Below, one piece after another: positions 32,403-44,355 of a stretch of 64,000 bases of DNA (its first letter is position 1; every line of letters begins with the position of its first letter). The notes beneath the pieces are model-generated. The model saw only the letters and a list, made by a program, of their open reading frames with translations, did not search any database and was not told the origin of the DNA. Location of the stretch: the NCBI GenBank assembly GCA_017311315.1, contig CM029666.1, positions 41,318,225 to 41,382,224 of the forward strand. Reading direction: 5' to 3'. The stretch comes from Dendrocalamus latiflorus (lineage: Eukaryota > Streptophyta > Magnoliopsida > Poales > Poaceae). The position numbers and the translations under genes are program-made.

Positions 32403-32867
32403 GAAAGAATAGCACTTTGGGATTTGGGCCTACCTAAGCAAACAGTCCTGTGCAATGTGGTTAACGGTTTGAGACCGGTCGGGCCTTCTATTTACAAAGC
32501 CCATCCATGCGGCCCAGGACGATGCCCAACCGTCGGCTAATCTCGTAGCCCGGAGAAATACTCGCCTTCCCGCACGAGAGCCACCGGCGGCGCGATTGAT
32601 TTCTAGCCTTCTTCAAAGTTTCAATCGCTAGGGTGAATGGCCGCACCGCCACGCCGGTTGCCGGAGACCTCGTTGTGCACCAGAGCGGGAGATGGAACAA
32701 TTGCGCGAGCTGTGGCCGCCGCCGCAACTACCGATACAGCCAAACAAGGTTAGTGCTTGCGGCTTGTAGGTGTAGGATATGCCAACCCAATAGCTAATTA
32801 ACTTGCTTATTTGTATCCGCTGCTCCAAGGGCACTTGGCTCTGGTGGTGTCGTAATTACTGCCTGGG
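32403..32867. other. Non-coding; possible short first exon near 32637
   Basis: An ATG at 32637 opens a frame (MAAPPRRLPETSLCTRA...) that reaches a plausible donor AAG|GTTAGT near 32750. No downstream exon or known domain was found, so I do not call a gene. Confidence 0.2.
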
Positions 32868-33054
32868 CAGTGGCGGATCTAGGACTAAAACGAAGAAGGT
32901 GCTTATGAAGGAGGTCTTCTTCTACCTGAAAACCAAAGAAAATAACTCACTTCCTCCATGAATGGATGCTAGTGCTCCAGGGATGTATATATCCATACTC
33001 TGGCCGGTGGTAGTGGGCTCTAGCCCCGACTGATCCACCGTTGGGTCCGCCCTG
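32868..33054. mobile_element. hAT MITE, TSD TGCCTGGG
   Basis: 187 bp with ends CAGTGGCGGATCTAGGAC and, in reverse complement, CAGGGCGGACCCAACGG. TGCCTGGG is duplicated perfectly at 32860-32867 and 33055-33062. The left end resembles that of the hAT at 29068. Confidence 0.92.
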
Positions 33055-33062
33055 TGCCTGGG

Positions 33063-34657
33063 TGTTGACCACATGTTCAAACGCTTGGGATGAACTTCTT
33101 AGCTGAATTGATTCGTCATTCGTTGTAGTTTACTTGATTCCGTTGGATTCGGAAGATTTGTAAAAATGCGATACCTAGCCAGGAGGAATTAGCTATTAAT
33201 TTAATCTAGAAGAATAGATATCTAAATTCGAGTGGGGCTGTACAACATCCACACCTCTCACCGATCAAGCAAAAGCTCAGTTCCTGACTAGAAAGATTTG
33301 TCAATATCGAGTATCGGTGGGGTCTTATGGATGCTGACGGATCAGGCATTAGACTATTTGCCTGATAGGAAAATTCTTGGAATCGCTTCCGTTCCTTGTT
33401 CTACTAGGCTAAAAAGATGCATGCAATGTTAGTGAGATCTTTAGTGTGTAGAACTGTTGATGGTTCGGGCATTGCCTAATACGAAATTTCTGGGAATCAC
33501 TTTTGTTCCTTGTTCTACTAGGTTAAAAAGATACATATATTATATTATAGTAGAACTGTTGATAGTTCGAACATTATATTATAAGATACTTCCTTATATG
33601 CCACCTAAAGTTAGTCTAATCTCTAATCTACCGTGGAAAGTACCTCCTCTTCGGTGCCACTCATCTTCAAAACTTTGCCCCTACGTCCCATTGCCGTCCA
33701 TCAACTCTGTCAAATGGTGTATAATAGCAAGGTTTTCTAAAAGAGTGGCACTGAAGGGAGGGACATTTGTCCAGTGACATATCAGGAATTGAGCTAACTT
33801 TCGATGACATAAACGGAATTTTCTCTTAGATTAATTGCACCGTTGTTGAGAACGACTTGGTGCCTTTCTTAGTTCCAGTTCTTGAAAAGCAAGATGCGAA
33901 AACATTCTGTTATTAGCATGGCCAACTTTCATAGAACATAGTAAACATATAAACTAGTTAATTGGCAGAGGCCACAATGTGCTATTAACTGCATGAGCTT
34001 ACATCAACATAAACATTACATCTTGGTCAGAAGGGATATCAAGGCATGTAAAGTGCAAATGTAGACATCTGAGAAGTCTTACGCCTGCTCAGCGAGCTTC
34101 TGCTCCTGGCTCTAGCATCTTAATTTTGTCGTTTTTTAGCCTTTCATTTCTTAGACTTTTTCTTTTATCCCTTTGTATTGTCCGTGATGATATAACTTTT
34201 ATTAAAACTTTTAAATTTAATTACGCTGAAAAGCTAATAACAGTTACAGACATTTTCAACTGCTATAGTGTAAAAAAAGCCAAAAGTCTAGGCGGCTTAT
34301 AAGCCCAAATAAGCATCGCCTTAAACCAATTGATGGAGAGAAAGCAGGATTCTACCAAGCAGGAAACACAACTTCATATAATTACTAGCACACACAACTA
34401 CAGGAGTTTTACATCACTGGTGTTTACTCCATGACTTAGTAGGGTGGAGTACCAACTACACGCTATGGCAAATGCAGGCTATCTTCTGCAAGAACAAGGG
34501 CACTTGATTTGCTCACAACCTAAACCTATATACACACATATATCTTTTCTTCCTTTTATTTCTAACCAAGCAACCACAAACTTCGTAATACCACAACAAT
34601 ATATCAGCATGCTTCCTTGAATAGCTTAGTCCCAGCCAAGGACTCAATTATGCAACA
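33063..34657. other. Intergenic; tandem duplication at about 33366-33600
   Basis: A unit of about 112 bp containing CGTTCCTTGTTCTACTAGG/TTGTTCCTTGTTCTACTAGG is repeated once. 34130-34320 has MITE-like words (AGCCAAAAGTCTAGGCGGCT). No gene is seen. Confidence 0.4.
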
Positions 34658-34694
34658 GTTTTCCCTGTCTGGAGGTGCTTCAGATTCTTCGCCC
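34658..34694 (-). other. Probable second exon of the RADIALIS-like gene
   Basis: After TTTTTTCAG the minus strand reads AKNLKHLQTGKTVA and then TAA. If joined to the GTAACA donor just after the RADIALIS-like stop codon, this frame is continuous with exon 1, apart from the TGA that ends exon 1. Basic (R/K)-K-N-L-K tails are typical of RADIALIS-like proteins. As the sequence stands it would be 3' UTR. Confidence 0.35.
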
Positions 34695-35980
34695 CTGAAA
34701 AAACGTTGCCGAAAGATGTATCCTTTAAGTTTATATTAACAGTGATCAAACTGAGAACTACTTACAGGGCACATGATGTTGCATTTGAACTAGCAGATTT
34801 ACCCACGCAACTGTGTAGCTAGATATTATGATACAATTATCTTTGATATACAACTCTACTTATTATAATTGAAATACAATTGTATTTATTATATAACTCT
34901 ATAATTAATATATATGTGTGTGATTAATTTGTATTGTTATAATCTGACTCCACCAAAATAAATGGTGGATATCATTCTCTTTTTCTTTCGATTAATGTGA
35001 GAATTTCTAGAATTTTTTAGGATTATTATGGGATTTTTTTGCCTCAAAACGAATGAGATATCTTGAATATCACTAGTTATTTTTATTTATTTAGATAAGA
35101 GAAATATGGCCCTTGTTTCTTTTGTTTTTTTTAAAAAAATTGTAGCTTTCTATGTATGGTTTGGTAAAATGGCTTCCATTGGTTGCTTATCTATAATTTG
35201 TAAAGTATGGGATATGCGAGCTGCCTCTTATAGGTACCATGCATGGTTTTGCCCTCCCAAGAGACAACAAAATAGACTTCAATTAATTGCTTTTTTGCAA
35301 AAGACACATGTGCGTCTAAAAAAAGGGGAACAAATTAAACACCTTGTTTGCAATACGTACTGACATGAAAGGGAGTTGTTAAAAGTGCATGTCGGCTACA
35401 AGCCTGGAATCGAAGCACAGCTGCACAAGGGGTTAGACTGCAAGATCCCAACTTTAGTTTTTTTTTTTTTGTCAGCAGGGAGATTATTCTTCTAGGATTA
35501 GATCCCGCGTGATTAACTTGAACTAGAGGACAAACAGTTGTGTACAAGTTACAGCTAGCTCCCGTGCCTATGTGCAAAACCGACACATAACAGATTGGTG
35601 CATACTGCTGCATGCAAATTGTGCCTGCAGCACGATGGCCTGGCACAGGCTGAAATTATGTTCTTTTGTTTGTGCAACAGTTCAAGTACTCTAATGTTGC
35701 ACTGCATCTGGAAAGGTAGAACAGTAAAGGAAATGGCAAGTGACTTCCCATAGCTAACAGTGCCCAGCCATCTAGGGCATGATTCGCATGGCTGACATCT
35801 CATCCGCGCGTAGATGCTTGTGAGTGAATATCTAGCAGCGTTACAAGATTTGCAACTGCATCCTACTTTGCTCGGTAGCATGCTTTGGCCTTATCAGGAC
35901 AAGTGATCACCACCTTTGATCTATGAACACATATGTTAACTAACATGAGACCGCATTAGCTAGGTTGAGGTTTTTTTTGG
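34695..35980 (-). other. Probable 3' UTR intron of the RADIALIS-like gene
   Basis: AT-rich near 34800-35100 and otherwise unremarkable. 34920-35040 resembles 28300-28380 (TTATAATCTGGACCCAC / TTATAATCTGACTCCAC). No other gene is seen. Confidence 0.3.
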
Positions 35981-35988
35981 TTGTTACC

Positions 35989-36255
35989 TCAGTTGCAAGC
36001 TCCCTGTGTGTTGTACTTGGGGAACGGGAGCCTGCCCGACTCGATCAGCTTGACGTCGTCGACGAGGATCTCGTAGTGGCGGCGCACCTCGTCGGCCGTC
36101 TTGCTCCCGCCCATGGCGCGGGACACCTTGTGCCAGCGGTCTGGCGTGCCCTCGCCGTAGTAAGCGAGAGCCTCCTCGAACAGCTTGTTCTCCTTGGCGC
36201 TCCACGCCGAGGCCGCGTTGGCGTTGCGGGAGGAGCTCCTCGACCCTGAAGACAT
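35989..36255 (-). CDS. RADIALIS-like single SANT/MYB protein
   Basis: 88 codons plus TGA. The start is the ATG at 36255, because the in-frame codon further upstream is TTG. A Ser/Arg/Asn-rich N-terminus of 16 residues is followed by the SANT domain (about 17-66): WSAKENKLFEEALAYY, TPDRWHKVSRAMGG, EVRRHYEILVDDV. It ends with the RADIALIS-family tail ESGRLPFPKY. Small proteins of this family act in the nucleus and antagonise other MYB factors by competing for partners. A TATA box lies 150 bp upstream. The stop codon lies one base before a GTAACA donor, so the downstream exon is probably untranslated. Confidence 0.9.
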   Translation of the reverse strand: MSSGSRSSSRNANAASAWSAKENKLFEEALAYYGEGTPDRWHKVSRAMGGSKTADEVRRHYEILVDDVKLIESGRLPFPKYNTQGACN

Positions 36256-36404
36256 CTTTGGTTTGATTGTGTCTTTCTTCAAAAACTGAAGTAGGGTCGA
36301 TGTTTTCTGTGTCTTTGTGCAGGCTCAGCTAGACTGAAGTTTTTGCTCTTCAGAAGCTCTGATGGTTTCTGATCCCTGTGCTGCTCGGGTAGCCGGGTGG
36401 CTGT

Positions 36405-36412
36405 TATTTATA
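36405..36412 (-). promoter_or_regulatory. TATA box of the RADIALIS-like gene
   Basis: TATAAATA on the minus strand, 150 bp upstream of the start codon. The predicted 5' UTR is about 120 nt. Confidence 0.6.
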
Positions 36413-36429
36413 GGATCCTCTGGGGGCTG

Positions 36430-38510
36430 GGGCGACGGCCTCTTCGGTCGTGTTTTTTATGTGTTTGCTGCAGATTGTACGGCATCATGCTTGGAGAGAG
36501 GTTAGTGAGATTCTTATTTTATTTTGACTAAGGACCGTATCTCTGCCGGTTCTAAGATATATTAAGCCCTTCGTTTTCAGATGCAGATTCTGGTGCCGCA
36601 GCGTGCCTGGCTGCAACGTAGATCCCACACCTCGCGCGCAAAGGCGGCCGACGACGTTAACATCAATAATATGTCGATGCAAGTGACACGTGTGGATGCA
36701 AACATCAATAAGGTAATTAAATAGGGGTAGATAAGACAATTCACACTAGTCCTTAATTCTTATGGCAACTACTAAAACGTCAATTATTTTAGAAGGAAGG
36801 GAGTATCTAATTTACAATAATTATTTTGAACCATATGTATGAATTTGGTGCATGTCTATTTTTTAGAGAAGATAAGCTAGGATCAGATTAGTTCCAGACT
36901 AGCTTCATAAGCTCAAATGAGCACCCCCAAGTCTAGTGAAAACTATGAAGTATCTTTAGTGTGCAAAATTGTCGCAAAAAGCTGTATATGAGAGTTGACC
37001 TACTCTATTTCTCTAAGCTAACCGAATTAAATGATCCGTATCTTTGTAGATTAATTAGTATAAAACATAAATTCAGAAGGAAATGTGATGAAATTATCAA
37101 GTTCAATGTTTGTTTTGTTTACGTTATAGGTTATACATATAACATGTCTAACACCGCATATTGACTGTTTTCAAAATTGTTTTAATGCTATTTTGTGCAA
37201 CTTTACACAGAAAGGGTTCTTTGCACTGCCCCGTGTATCTATAACCATGTGCGAACAGATGCCCTTTTTGCAGCAAGTAGAGTACTAGTGTGAGATCTGG
37301 CTTTGGTTTTTGCTTTTCACTTTTCGCTATAGTAACTAATTTTCGAACGTGTGTTTTTCAATACGGGTCTACTAATCTATTGTAGTACGTATTGTAACCG
37401 ACTTCAGCTATATCGATCAAAATTGCATATAACTGTCTCCCTCTTCGTAATCTCTGTTGCAAATAGTCAGAATTTATAATTTTAAACCAAAAACCATAAG
37501 CCACAGTATAAAAGAACACACACTATGTGTCGCGAGCTTAAACTAGCACAGGAATGACTACCTGCCTTTGTCAATGACATAAAGAATTGATCTTGTCTAA
37601 TCAAATTTCTTAGTTCCAGTACTTCAAAAAATGAGAGACATGTAGACCACACAAGGGCAGATAAATTTCTTGGTTCCAGTACTTCAGAAAATGAGAAATA
37701 TGTAGACCACATAAGGACAGATAAGATTGCGAGTATCATGAGATTAAGGTATCGGATCTATCATCACAAATCCAGCAACCTTTTTATCCTTTGAAATCGC
37801 ATGCTGGTATGTATGGTGGTGACCATTAGCTAGGGTTCCCGGCCGGTAGTGGGTGATAGCTGGATCCATGCTCCAATTTCCATACAGCTAGCTAACCCTG
37901 TACTATTGCGAGGCAGTGGCAATGCCAATGGCATCCATCCGAAGAGCTGCAAAAAGATCTAAGCGATGGAATGGTAAAACCAGCTGGGTTTTTCTCCTCA
38001 GGGAGAGGGATGTGAAGCCACTGGTGGCAATGGTGACGTTGCCTGCTTCTCTTGTAACGGAAAGGATATATTCCGTGGACCTGCAGCATGCGTGTGTGCT
38101 ACTAGCTAGCTAGGCATCGTGAATAGCAGTGCTATCGTAAGGTTGTTTCCATTGTGCACAGGGTGGTACGATGTTGCTGGTAGCTAGCCTAGTACTGCAG
38201 CCTGCAGGGGATATGCTCGTTGAGGTGCATGCACATGTGTCGGCCCTTCATGCTAGCTAGTATTGGCGGTGTTAAAAGAGTACATACGACCATTCACTTT
38301 ATCAATGTACGCATGGTCCTTGATCTGCATGTGGTGGCTACATTGCCAAGTTACCTATGCTAGTTAGTGATCAATATATTGTGGGGAAATTTAGTCCAAT
38401 TCAAAAAGGACTTGTGCTAATCTTTTGGCTGCTGTGGTTGTTGGTTTATAGGTGAAAATAGATAATATAGTGGCTTTTAGCTTTTTGATTGAGATATCTA
38501 ATTAAAAAAT
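36430..38510. other. Intergenic with a MITE and a small tandem repeat
   Basis: 37290-37525 is related to 42405-42665 (shared words TATAGTAACTAA, TATATCGATCAAAATTGCA, AACCAAAAACCA), so it is a two-copy MITE family. At 37607-37730 a unit of about 60 bp with CTTAGTTCCAGTACTTCA is repeated in tandem. No gene is seen. Confidence 0.5.
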
Positions 38511-38524
38511 AATGAAAAATAGAT

Positions 38525-38850
38525 ACTATAGTGCCGTCCGTCCCCGTCCAAGCTCCGCGCGGCCCGGCCGTCCGTCCTCGTGCAAGCTCCGACGAAAGCC
38601 CGGCCGTCCGTCCCCGTCCCTGTCCAAGCTCCGTGCGGCATGGCTGTCCGTCCCCGTCCAAGCTCCGATGAAGGCCCGGCTGTCCATCCCCGTGGAAGCT
38701 CCGTGCGGCTCGGCCGTCCATCCCCGTCCAAGCTCCACGCGGCCAGACCGTCCGTCCCTGTCCAAGCTCCGACGAAGGCCTGGCCATCCGTCCCCGTGGA
38801 AGCTCCGCGCGGCCCAGCCGTCCGTCCCCATCCAAGCTTCGCCCGAGCCT
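38525..38850. repeat. GC-rich minisatellite
   Basis: CCGTCCGTCCCCGTCCAAGC recurs about every 30-60 bp. Variants end in GCGCGGC or GACGAAGGC. The open frames on both strands are repeat by-products. Confidence 0.8.
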
Positions 38851-39044
38851 CCCATCGGATCCGCACAGCGAGCAGCGCCGTCGTGCGCCGGGTGAACGCC
38901 GCGCCCACATTGAGGTACTGGCTTCTCGCATGCCAACCATTGCATGTATGTTGTTCGGCACATTTGTTGCTTCTTTACGGTTCGGTTACCTACCATGCAC
39001 AACTTCCCCCATGTCCCAACTGCGCTTGGCCGCGATGCCTGCAG

Positions 39045-40029
39045 ATGGCCCCGGCAACCTGGACCGACGAGAGTACCCACGTGTTCCTGCAAGTATGTGC
39101 CGAGGAGGTGGAGGCAAACAACTGGCCGTATTCGAGGTTGAACACGTAGGGCAAGCAAAATCTTGTCCAGAAAGTTGCAGAACGAACTGACTTGGCATAC
39201 ACTAGCAAGCAGATGAAGAACAAATGGGAGCAGCTGGGTCGTGATTACAACAAATGGAAGACATTGAAACTTCGTGCGATGGGGCTTGGGGTCGATCCTG
39301 TAACAGGCAGCATCGACGCGAGTGACGACTGGTGGGCAGCTGCTGGTGGAGTAAGTTATGATTTTGAAGTGCTGTGCTATTCGCATTACTTCGGGCAGGG
39401 TCGAACCCGCACTTACGGTCTGATATGACATCATGCAATGCAAGGAAAGTCCGAGATGAGGAAGTTTAGGGCCATAGTCGCTCGAGACGAGGACCTCCTA
39501 GAAGTCGTATTCGGTAACACCACCACCACGAGCGAGTGTGCATTCATGCCGGGTGTGGATGACATCGACTTGGACATCGAGGACCTCGACGAAAGCCCAG
39601 GAGGAGATAGCAGCACCATGCAATCCCCTATGCAGGGCCCTGGCAGCGGTGCATTGGCGCGTACTTCCAGAAGCAAGAGGCCATGCCCTGCACCTTTGCA
39701 CTCGAGCAAGCAGTCGCTCAAGTAAGCACACTGAACGTGATGTGCAAATAAAGCGCCTGGTGGACCTTTGTAAGAGGAGCATGCAGCCTGCAAGCCGGTT
39801 GTCAGGCGCGAGTGTCACATCCCCTGAGGGGCTACACGCAAGGGAAGACTTGCATCGACTGATGAAGATGGTCAAAGAGGCGGGTGCACACGAAGGAACC
39901 AATGAGCACTACTATGCCACGCAGCTTTTCATGAAGCTGGAGTGCCGCGACAGCTTCTCTGTAATGGAAACGAATGAGGGTCACCTCGACTGGATCAGGC
40001 GTACTTGGGTAAGACTCGAGAACCTGTGA
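39045..40029 (+). pseudogene. Harbinger ORF1 (Myb/SANT-like DNA-binding protein), broken
   Basis: ATG 39045 opens TWTDESTHVFLQVCAEEVEA, a SANT-like helix. A TAG at 39147-39149 interrupts it, and the same frame continues with TSKQMKNKWEQLGRDYNKWK, the rest of the domain. After a likely intron (GTAAGT at 39352) an acidic segment follows (DDIDLDIEDLDESPGG, 39560-39600). A frame change near 39715 leads to a C-terminal part ending WIRRTWVRLENL at 40029. This ORF assists the Harbinger transposase in binding its ends. It is degenerate. Confidence 0.75.
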
Positions 40030-40229
40030 CGAGTCTGAACTTCCATGTTGAGCGTTGACGGTTCGTTAGCTATGCGTTGAGTTTTAATCGTGTTGTTCCA
40101 TCGTTGCCGAACATTAAGGCCTATTTACCGTACGAACTGATTGCTATCCGCGTTTTCCAACTGCGGCAGTCTGCTTGTCACATCCCCTGTTGTATTGAAC
40201 ATATGGTTTATGCTGTTGTCTATGTTGCA

Positions 40230-40610
40230 CTGATGTGCTTTGTGCTGCCGAAATGGTGTCTGTGTGCTGCTGAAATGCTGTCTGTGTGCTGCCGAAATGC
40301 TGCAAATCGAACCAAAATATTGTCTCTGTGCCAAACTGTTGCCTCTGTGTCGATGATGCTCTCTGTGCCCATGCTCTCTGTGCCGATGCTCTTTGTGCCC
40401 ATGCTTTCTGTGCCGAACTACTGTCTCTGTGCCGATGATGCTCTATGTGCCCATGCTCTCTGTGCCCGAGCTGCCGATGCTCTCTAGGAGGCAAATGCTG
40501 CTCTCTGTGCCGATGCTCTCTCTGCTGCCGAAATGCTCTCTGTGCTGCAAATGCTAATCTCTGTGCTGCCAACGCTCTATGTGCTTTCTGCTTTCTGATC
40601 TGCTTACCGA
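40230..40610. repeat. Short tandem repeats (CTCTGTGCCGATG type)
   Basis: Units of 17-18 bp, CTCTCTGTGCCGATG / CCCATG, and a longer CTGTGCTGCCGAAATG form. They lie between the two Harbinger reading frames. Confidence 0.75.
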
Positions 40611-40636
40611 ACTTCTCTGCTGTATATTTTGCAGTG

Positions 40637-41510
40637 ATGGTAGATGAGGCCATGGTACCCGCTAGCAATCAGTTGCCCATGTTCTACGTAGCAGTGGCCC
40701 TATTTGGCGGGTACTCCGACGATGATACGAACGTGGACGAAGAGGCCGGTCAGGTCCCAAGAAGGCTGGTGCTTATTGGTTAGCAGTGGGTATCGGCACA
40801 ACTTGCGGACAACGAGCGATGTCGCAACATGTTCAGGATGCGGCCAACTATTTTCGAGGCACTGCATGATAGGCTTGCTACGAATTATGGTCTACAGTCA
40901 TGTCAGGAAGTGTGCTCCAAGGAAGCACTGGCCTTGTTTTTGTGGACTTGCGGAGCCCCCCAATCGCAACGCCAAGGAATGAACTGCTTCGAGCACTTTG
41001 CGGGAACTATCTGCAAGAGGTTGCATGATGTCCTTACAAGTGTCATGGCCTTAGCAGCTGACATAATCGCACCTTGAGATCCGACGTACCAGACGTTGCA
41101 CCTGAGGCTCCTTCAGCATAGATTATATCCCCACTTCAATAATTACATATGAGCTATTGATGGCACTCACGTCGAAGTCATTGTTTCTCACGATGACAAG
41201 GCGCGCCACTACAACAGGCATGGCTTCACTAGCCAGAACGTCCTTGCCATTTGCGACTTCGATTGTCGCTTCACATTTGTGTGTGTCGGGTGGCCGGGCT
41301 CGGTGCACGACACTCGGATCCTACAGCAAACCATGGAGAAGTACGGTGACGGCTTCCCACATGCCCCCAAGGTTGTATGGCGGATTTACATCAGAGTACT
41401 TCATGCATTATGACTCATGTACTAACCGATATTTTTGGTTGCAGGCAAGTTCTACCTTGTCGACTACGAGTTGGCCGCGGGGGCTTCCGGGAACATGCCA
41501 GCGTAGGCTG
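40637..41510 (+). pseudogene. Harbinger DDE transposase, broken
   Basis: It follows TTTTGCAG. One frame reads MFRMRPTIFEALHDRL (N-terminal helical region) through AIDGTHVEV and HGFTSQNVLAICDFDCRFTF to GWPGSVHDTRI, the DDE_4 core with its Asp residues. Stops interrupt it at about 40781 (TAG), 41075 (TGA) and 41150 (TGA). A small intron (41372-41444) precedes GKFYLVDYE, where the family expects a VDSGY-like word. The protein then ends early. It is not functional. Confidence 0.8.
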
Positions 41511-41689
41511 CAGGACCTTCCGCACTGCCCGTATATTATTGGAACAGTAGTTACCTCATTTCAGGTGCTACAGTACTTCCTTCAGCCGCTACAGTACTTC
41601 CTTCAGTCGCTACAGTGATTTTTCAGTTGCTATAGTAAAATAAGCCATAAGCTTTTAGCAAAAAATCCAACCGAGTAAGGCCTAAAAGC

Positions 41690-44355
41690 CGGCTGCACAA
41701 GCCGATAAAAACGAGGCCATTATCTCTGGTAGAGTAGTACAAATACACGTAGACAGCAACCCAAATGTTGATAGTAGCAGGCGGCTGAGAACAACTTTGG
41801 TTCGAGCACCCAAACCCTACAGGAAATCTTTTGTACTCGAGTTCTCTTGATCTGGACTGCACCACGTGAGATTGGTAGAATATGTGCCGCAGCATGGGTT
41901 GGAGCCCTTTCTGGACCAAATGATACGTCTCCGGCCGGCTGCAAGGACCTTGCAAAAGGGAATTGGATTTGTTCCTAGGTCCTTAGCTTGCACACTGTTC
42001 ATTTTCCGGTCTTCGAATCCCAGGAAATTTTGTAGGCCACTTAAATGTTTGTTCCAAGGCTGCGTACTCTTGTCAGTTGTTACTCTGCATTTTGTAGGCC
42101 ACTCAATACTGCCCCGTTTGGAACACAAAAAATTTTATAAAAATTCTACAAAAAGTGGTACAAATACTATAAAATTTCTTTAGAAATTCTTTGTTCCAAA
42201 TAGGCCCTTAGTTGTCTTGCAGCAAGAGCTTCTGTGCAATGGTGCGTGCGTACGGCTAGTGACATGTCTCCGCTTTAGATTTTTGCGCTCTGAGAAATTC
42301 AAATAGTGCTTTCCCCACTTGATGTTTACTGCAATTTCGGAACCTTTGGGAGGCACTTTGTGTTGAAGTTCTAAATAACGAGTCAAAACAGAACAGATTC
42401 TGCTCCTCTTCTTTTTCGACTTTAGCTTTTGATTTTTTTTATAGTAAAATAGTTTTATATAGTAACTAACTTTTAAACGAAATGTTTTTTTAGACAGGGT
42501 CTACAAGTTAATTGTAGTAGATATAATAGCGATTTCATTTATATCGGTCAAAATTGCACGTATTTTTCTTACTCCATACTCTCTCACACAGCTTCTTTAC
42601 GTTACTATTCATCAACTAAAACCAAAAATCACCAACCACAGTTCAAAAGAACAGGCACTCTAAAGCGCCGGAGTTACTATTTACTAATGTCACATGTGTA
42701 GTAAGTTACCGCGGAAGTGCACACAAGCATTGTTGCCCTCTGCATTATTGTTGTCCAACAATGAGCACTAATGGAAACCTAGCACACGGGCGTGAGAGAA
42801 AACAAACAATGGCGCTGTTATTTTTTAGCTTCTGTTTTTAGCTTTCAACTTTTTTAGAAGTCAAAAGGCCAAACGTAGAAATGAGATGATCTTTTGAAGT
42901 GAATTTTTCAAATGGCTTCTGAGCCTACAATTATGTATGTCATCTTCATCAGCGTCTACGCTGCTTACTACCGTATCAAAAAAACATAATCAAATACTAT
43001 TAGCCACAGCACAATAGAACACCCCAATGTGGAAACGATAGAGTTGCTTTCGTATGGGAAGCCAAATAGGTGTAGTACGTACAAAAGGCACAAAGCAAGC
43101 TGTCTCCCTCAAATTGGACAAAAGCATGCGAGTATAATTCCTGAGTACTAATTTCCGCTACCTGGTGGTTTGAGTTGGCCTACGGTGATTTATTTTTGTT
43201 TGGACCGTGGTCAATTGGTTCAGTGGCTAGAAACTACTAGTTTCTGCCTAAATGGAATGTTGTTTTCTATTATTATTTTTGTGGTTGATTTTTTACATAG
43301 CGGCAAAAACTATAAAACCATAATACCATGATAGTGTGTTTTAAAGTTGAATATACTTGTATCATTTTCATAATCTTTAAACAGCACATTACCAGCCTCT
43401 CGACAAAAGCTGTAAGCCCTTCAGATATTTGATTTTAAGCAAACAAACCCCATGGTCCAATTTTCTATGCGGTGAGCCCTTCCTTTTGTGCAATCAAGCT
43501 CCTCTAACTCAATCTTGTTAAATGAACCATTCTGCTACCTTCACTAATCAACCAGTCGTGTAGTGCACTTTTTTATTAAACAAAAAACAGTTAAACTCGG
43601 TTCTTTGTGTTGATGCACCTTGCAGCCTCGCACAATACCAGCCATCCTATGCATACTACATTGACAGAAGTCAGAGAGCCTATTCCAACTTGGAAGTCAC
43701 AGGTGAGTAAAAACACCGTGGGCCAAAAAAGAATAAATGGATCTCTCCATCTCCAGCTCCGGTGTCTTTGGAGAGGGAATTTGACTTTTGCCATGAAGTG
43801 ATGCTTTATCCTTGGTCCTGTGACTGCTCATGCTCGTCGGTTGGCCACGGCGGCCATGGAATTACGCAAGATTTTCCAACACCATGGAAAGATTTCGCCG
43901 CCACTTGTTCGATCTCCTATCGAAAGCAGCATGATCTTTACCGGAGAAGCTAACGTGGAGGTGTTCGGGTCCATCTGATGCTCGGCGTTGGACCAAGGAA
44001 ACCAGTTGGCATCTTGGCGCAATTGCGCCTGCGCATGCATATATGGCTGTGGAATATAATCTGCATAAAGCGCGGTTTCAGGATTCCCTGTGATATTTTG
44101 AACCATCCGAGCAAAAGTGTTCCTTATTTTTTACTTGGTGGAATCCATGCTGGTGAAATGCATTTTGCCAACACTCTTTAGTAGGCTCCCAAGTCTGAAG
44201 GCTGCTAATTAACGACGGCTTCAGACTTCAGTTCTTCATGTGCTGAATTTGCTGTTTCAGTTCAGTTCTGCTGTGTAGGCAGCAACCTCGCACCATGGCC
44301 ATCGTTGTTCGCCAAGTCGTTTCGCATCCTGTTATTCCATATGCCTTGCTAAATT
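41690..44355. other. Intergenic with two MITEs; one unidentified frame
   Basis: 42110-42207 is a short MITE with inverted ends (CCCCGTTTGGAAC / GGCCTATTTGGAAC) and no clear TSD. 42405-42665 is related to 37290-37525. The minus-strand frame 44106-43828 (YIPQPYMHAQAQLRQDANWF) is non-repetitive and could be an exon or captured fragment, but I do not recognise it. No other gene is seen. Confidence 0.45.

Larger units (their letters stand above)
38880..41690 (+). mobile_element. PIF/Harbinger transposon relic
   Basis: A SANT-domain ORF1 relic and a DDE transposase relic lie in the same orientation, as in PIF/Harbinger elements. The right end may be near 41690, where the reverse complement reads GGCCTTACTCGGTTGGATTT, close to common grass Harbinger termini. 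No matching left end or TSD was found, so the boundaries are approximate. Confidence 0.65.

Noticed and set aside
38526..39443. 305-codon minus-strand frame
   Set aside because: Translation of the minisatellite and the antisense of Harbinger ORF1.
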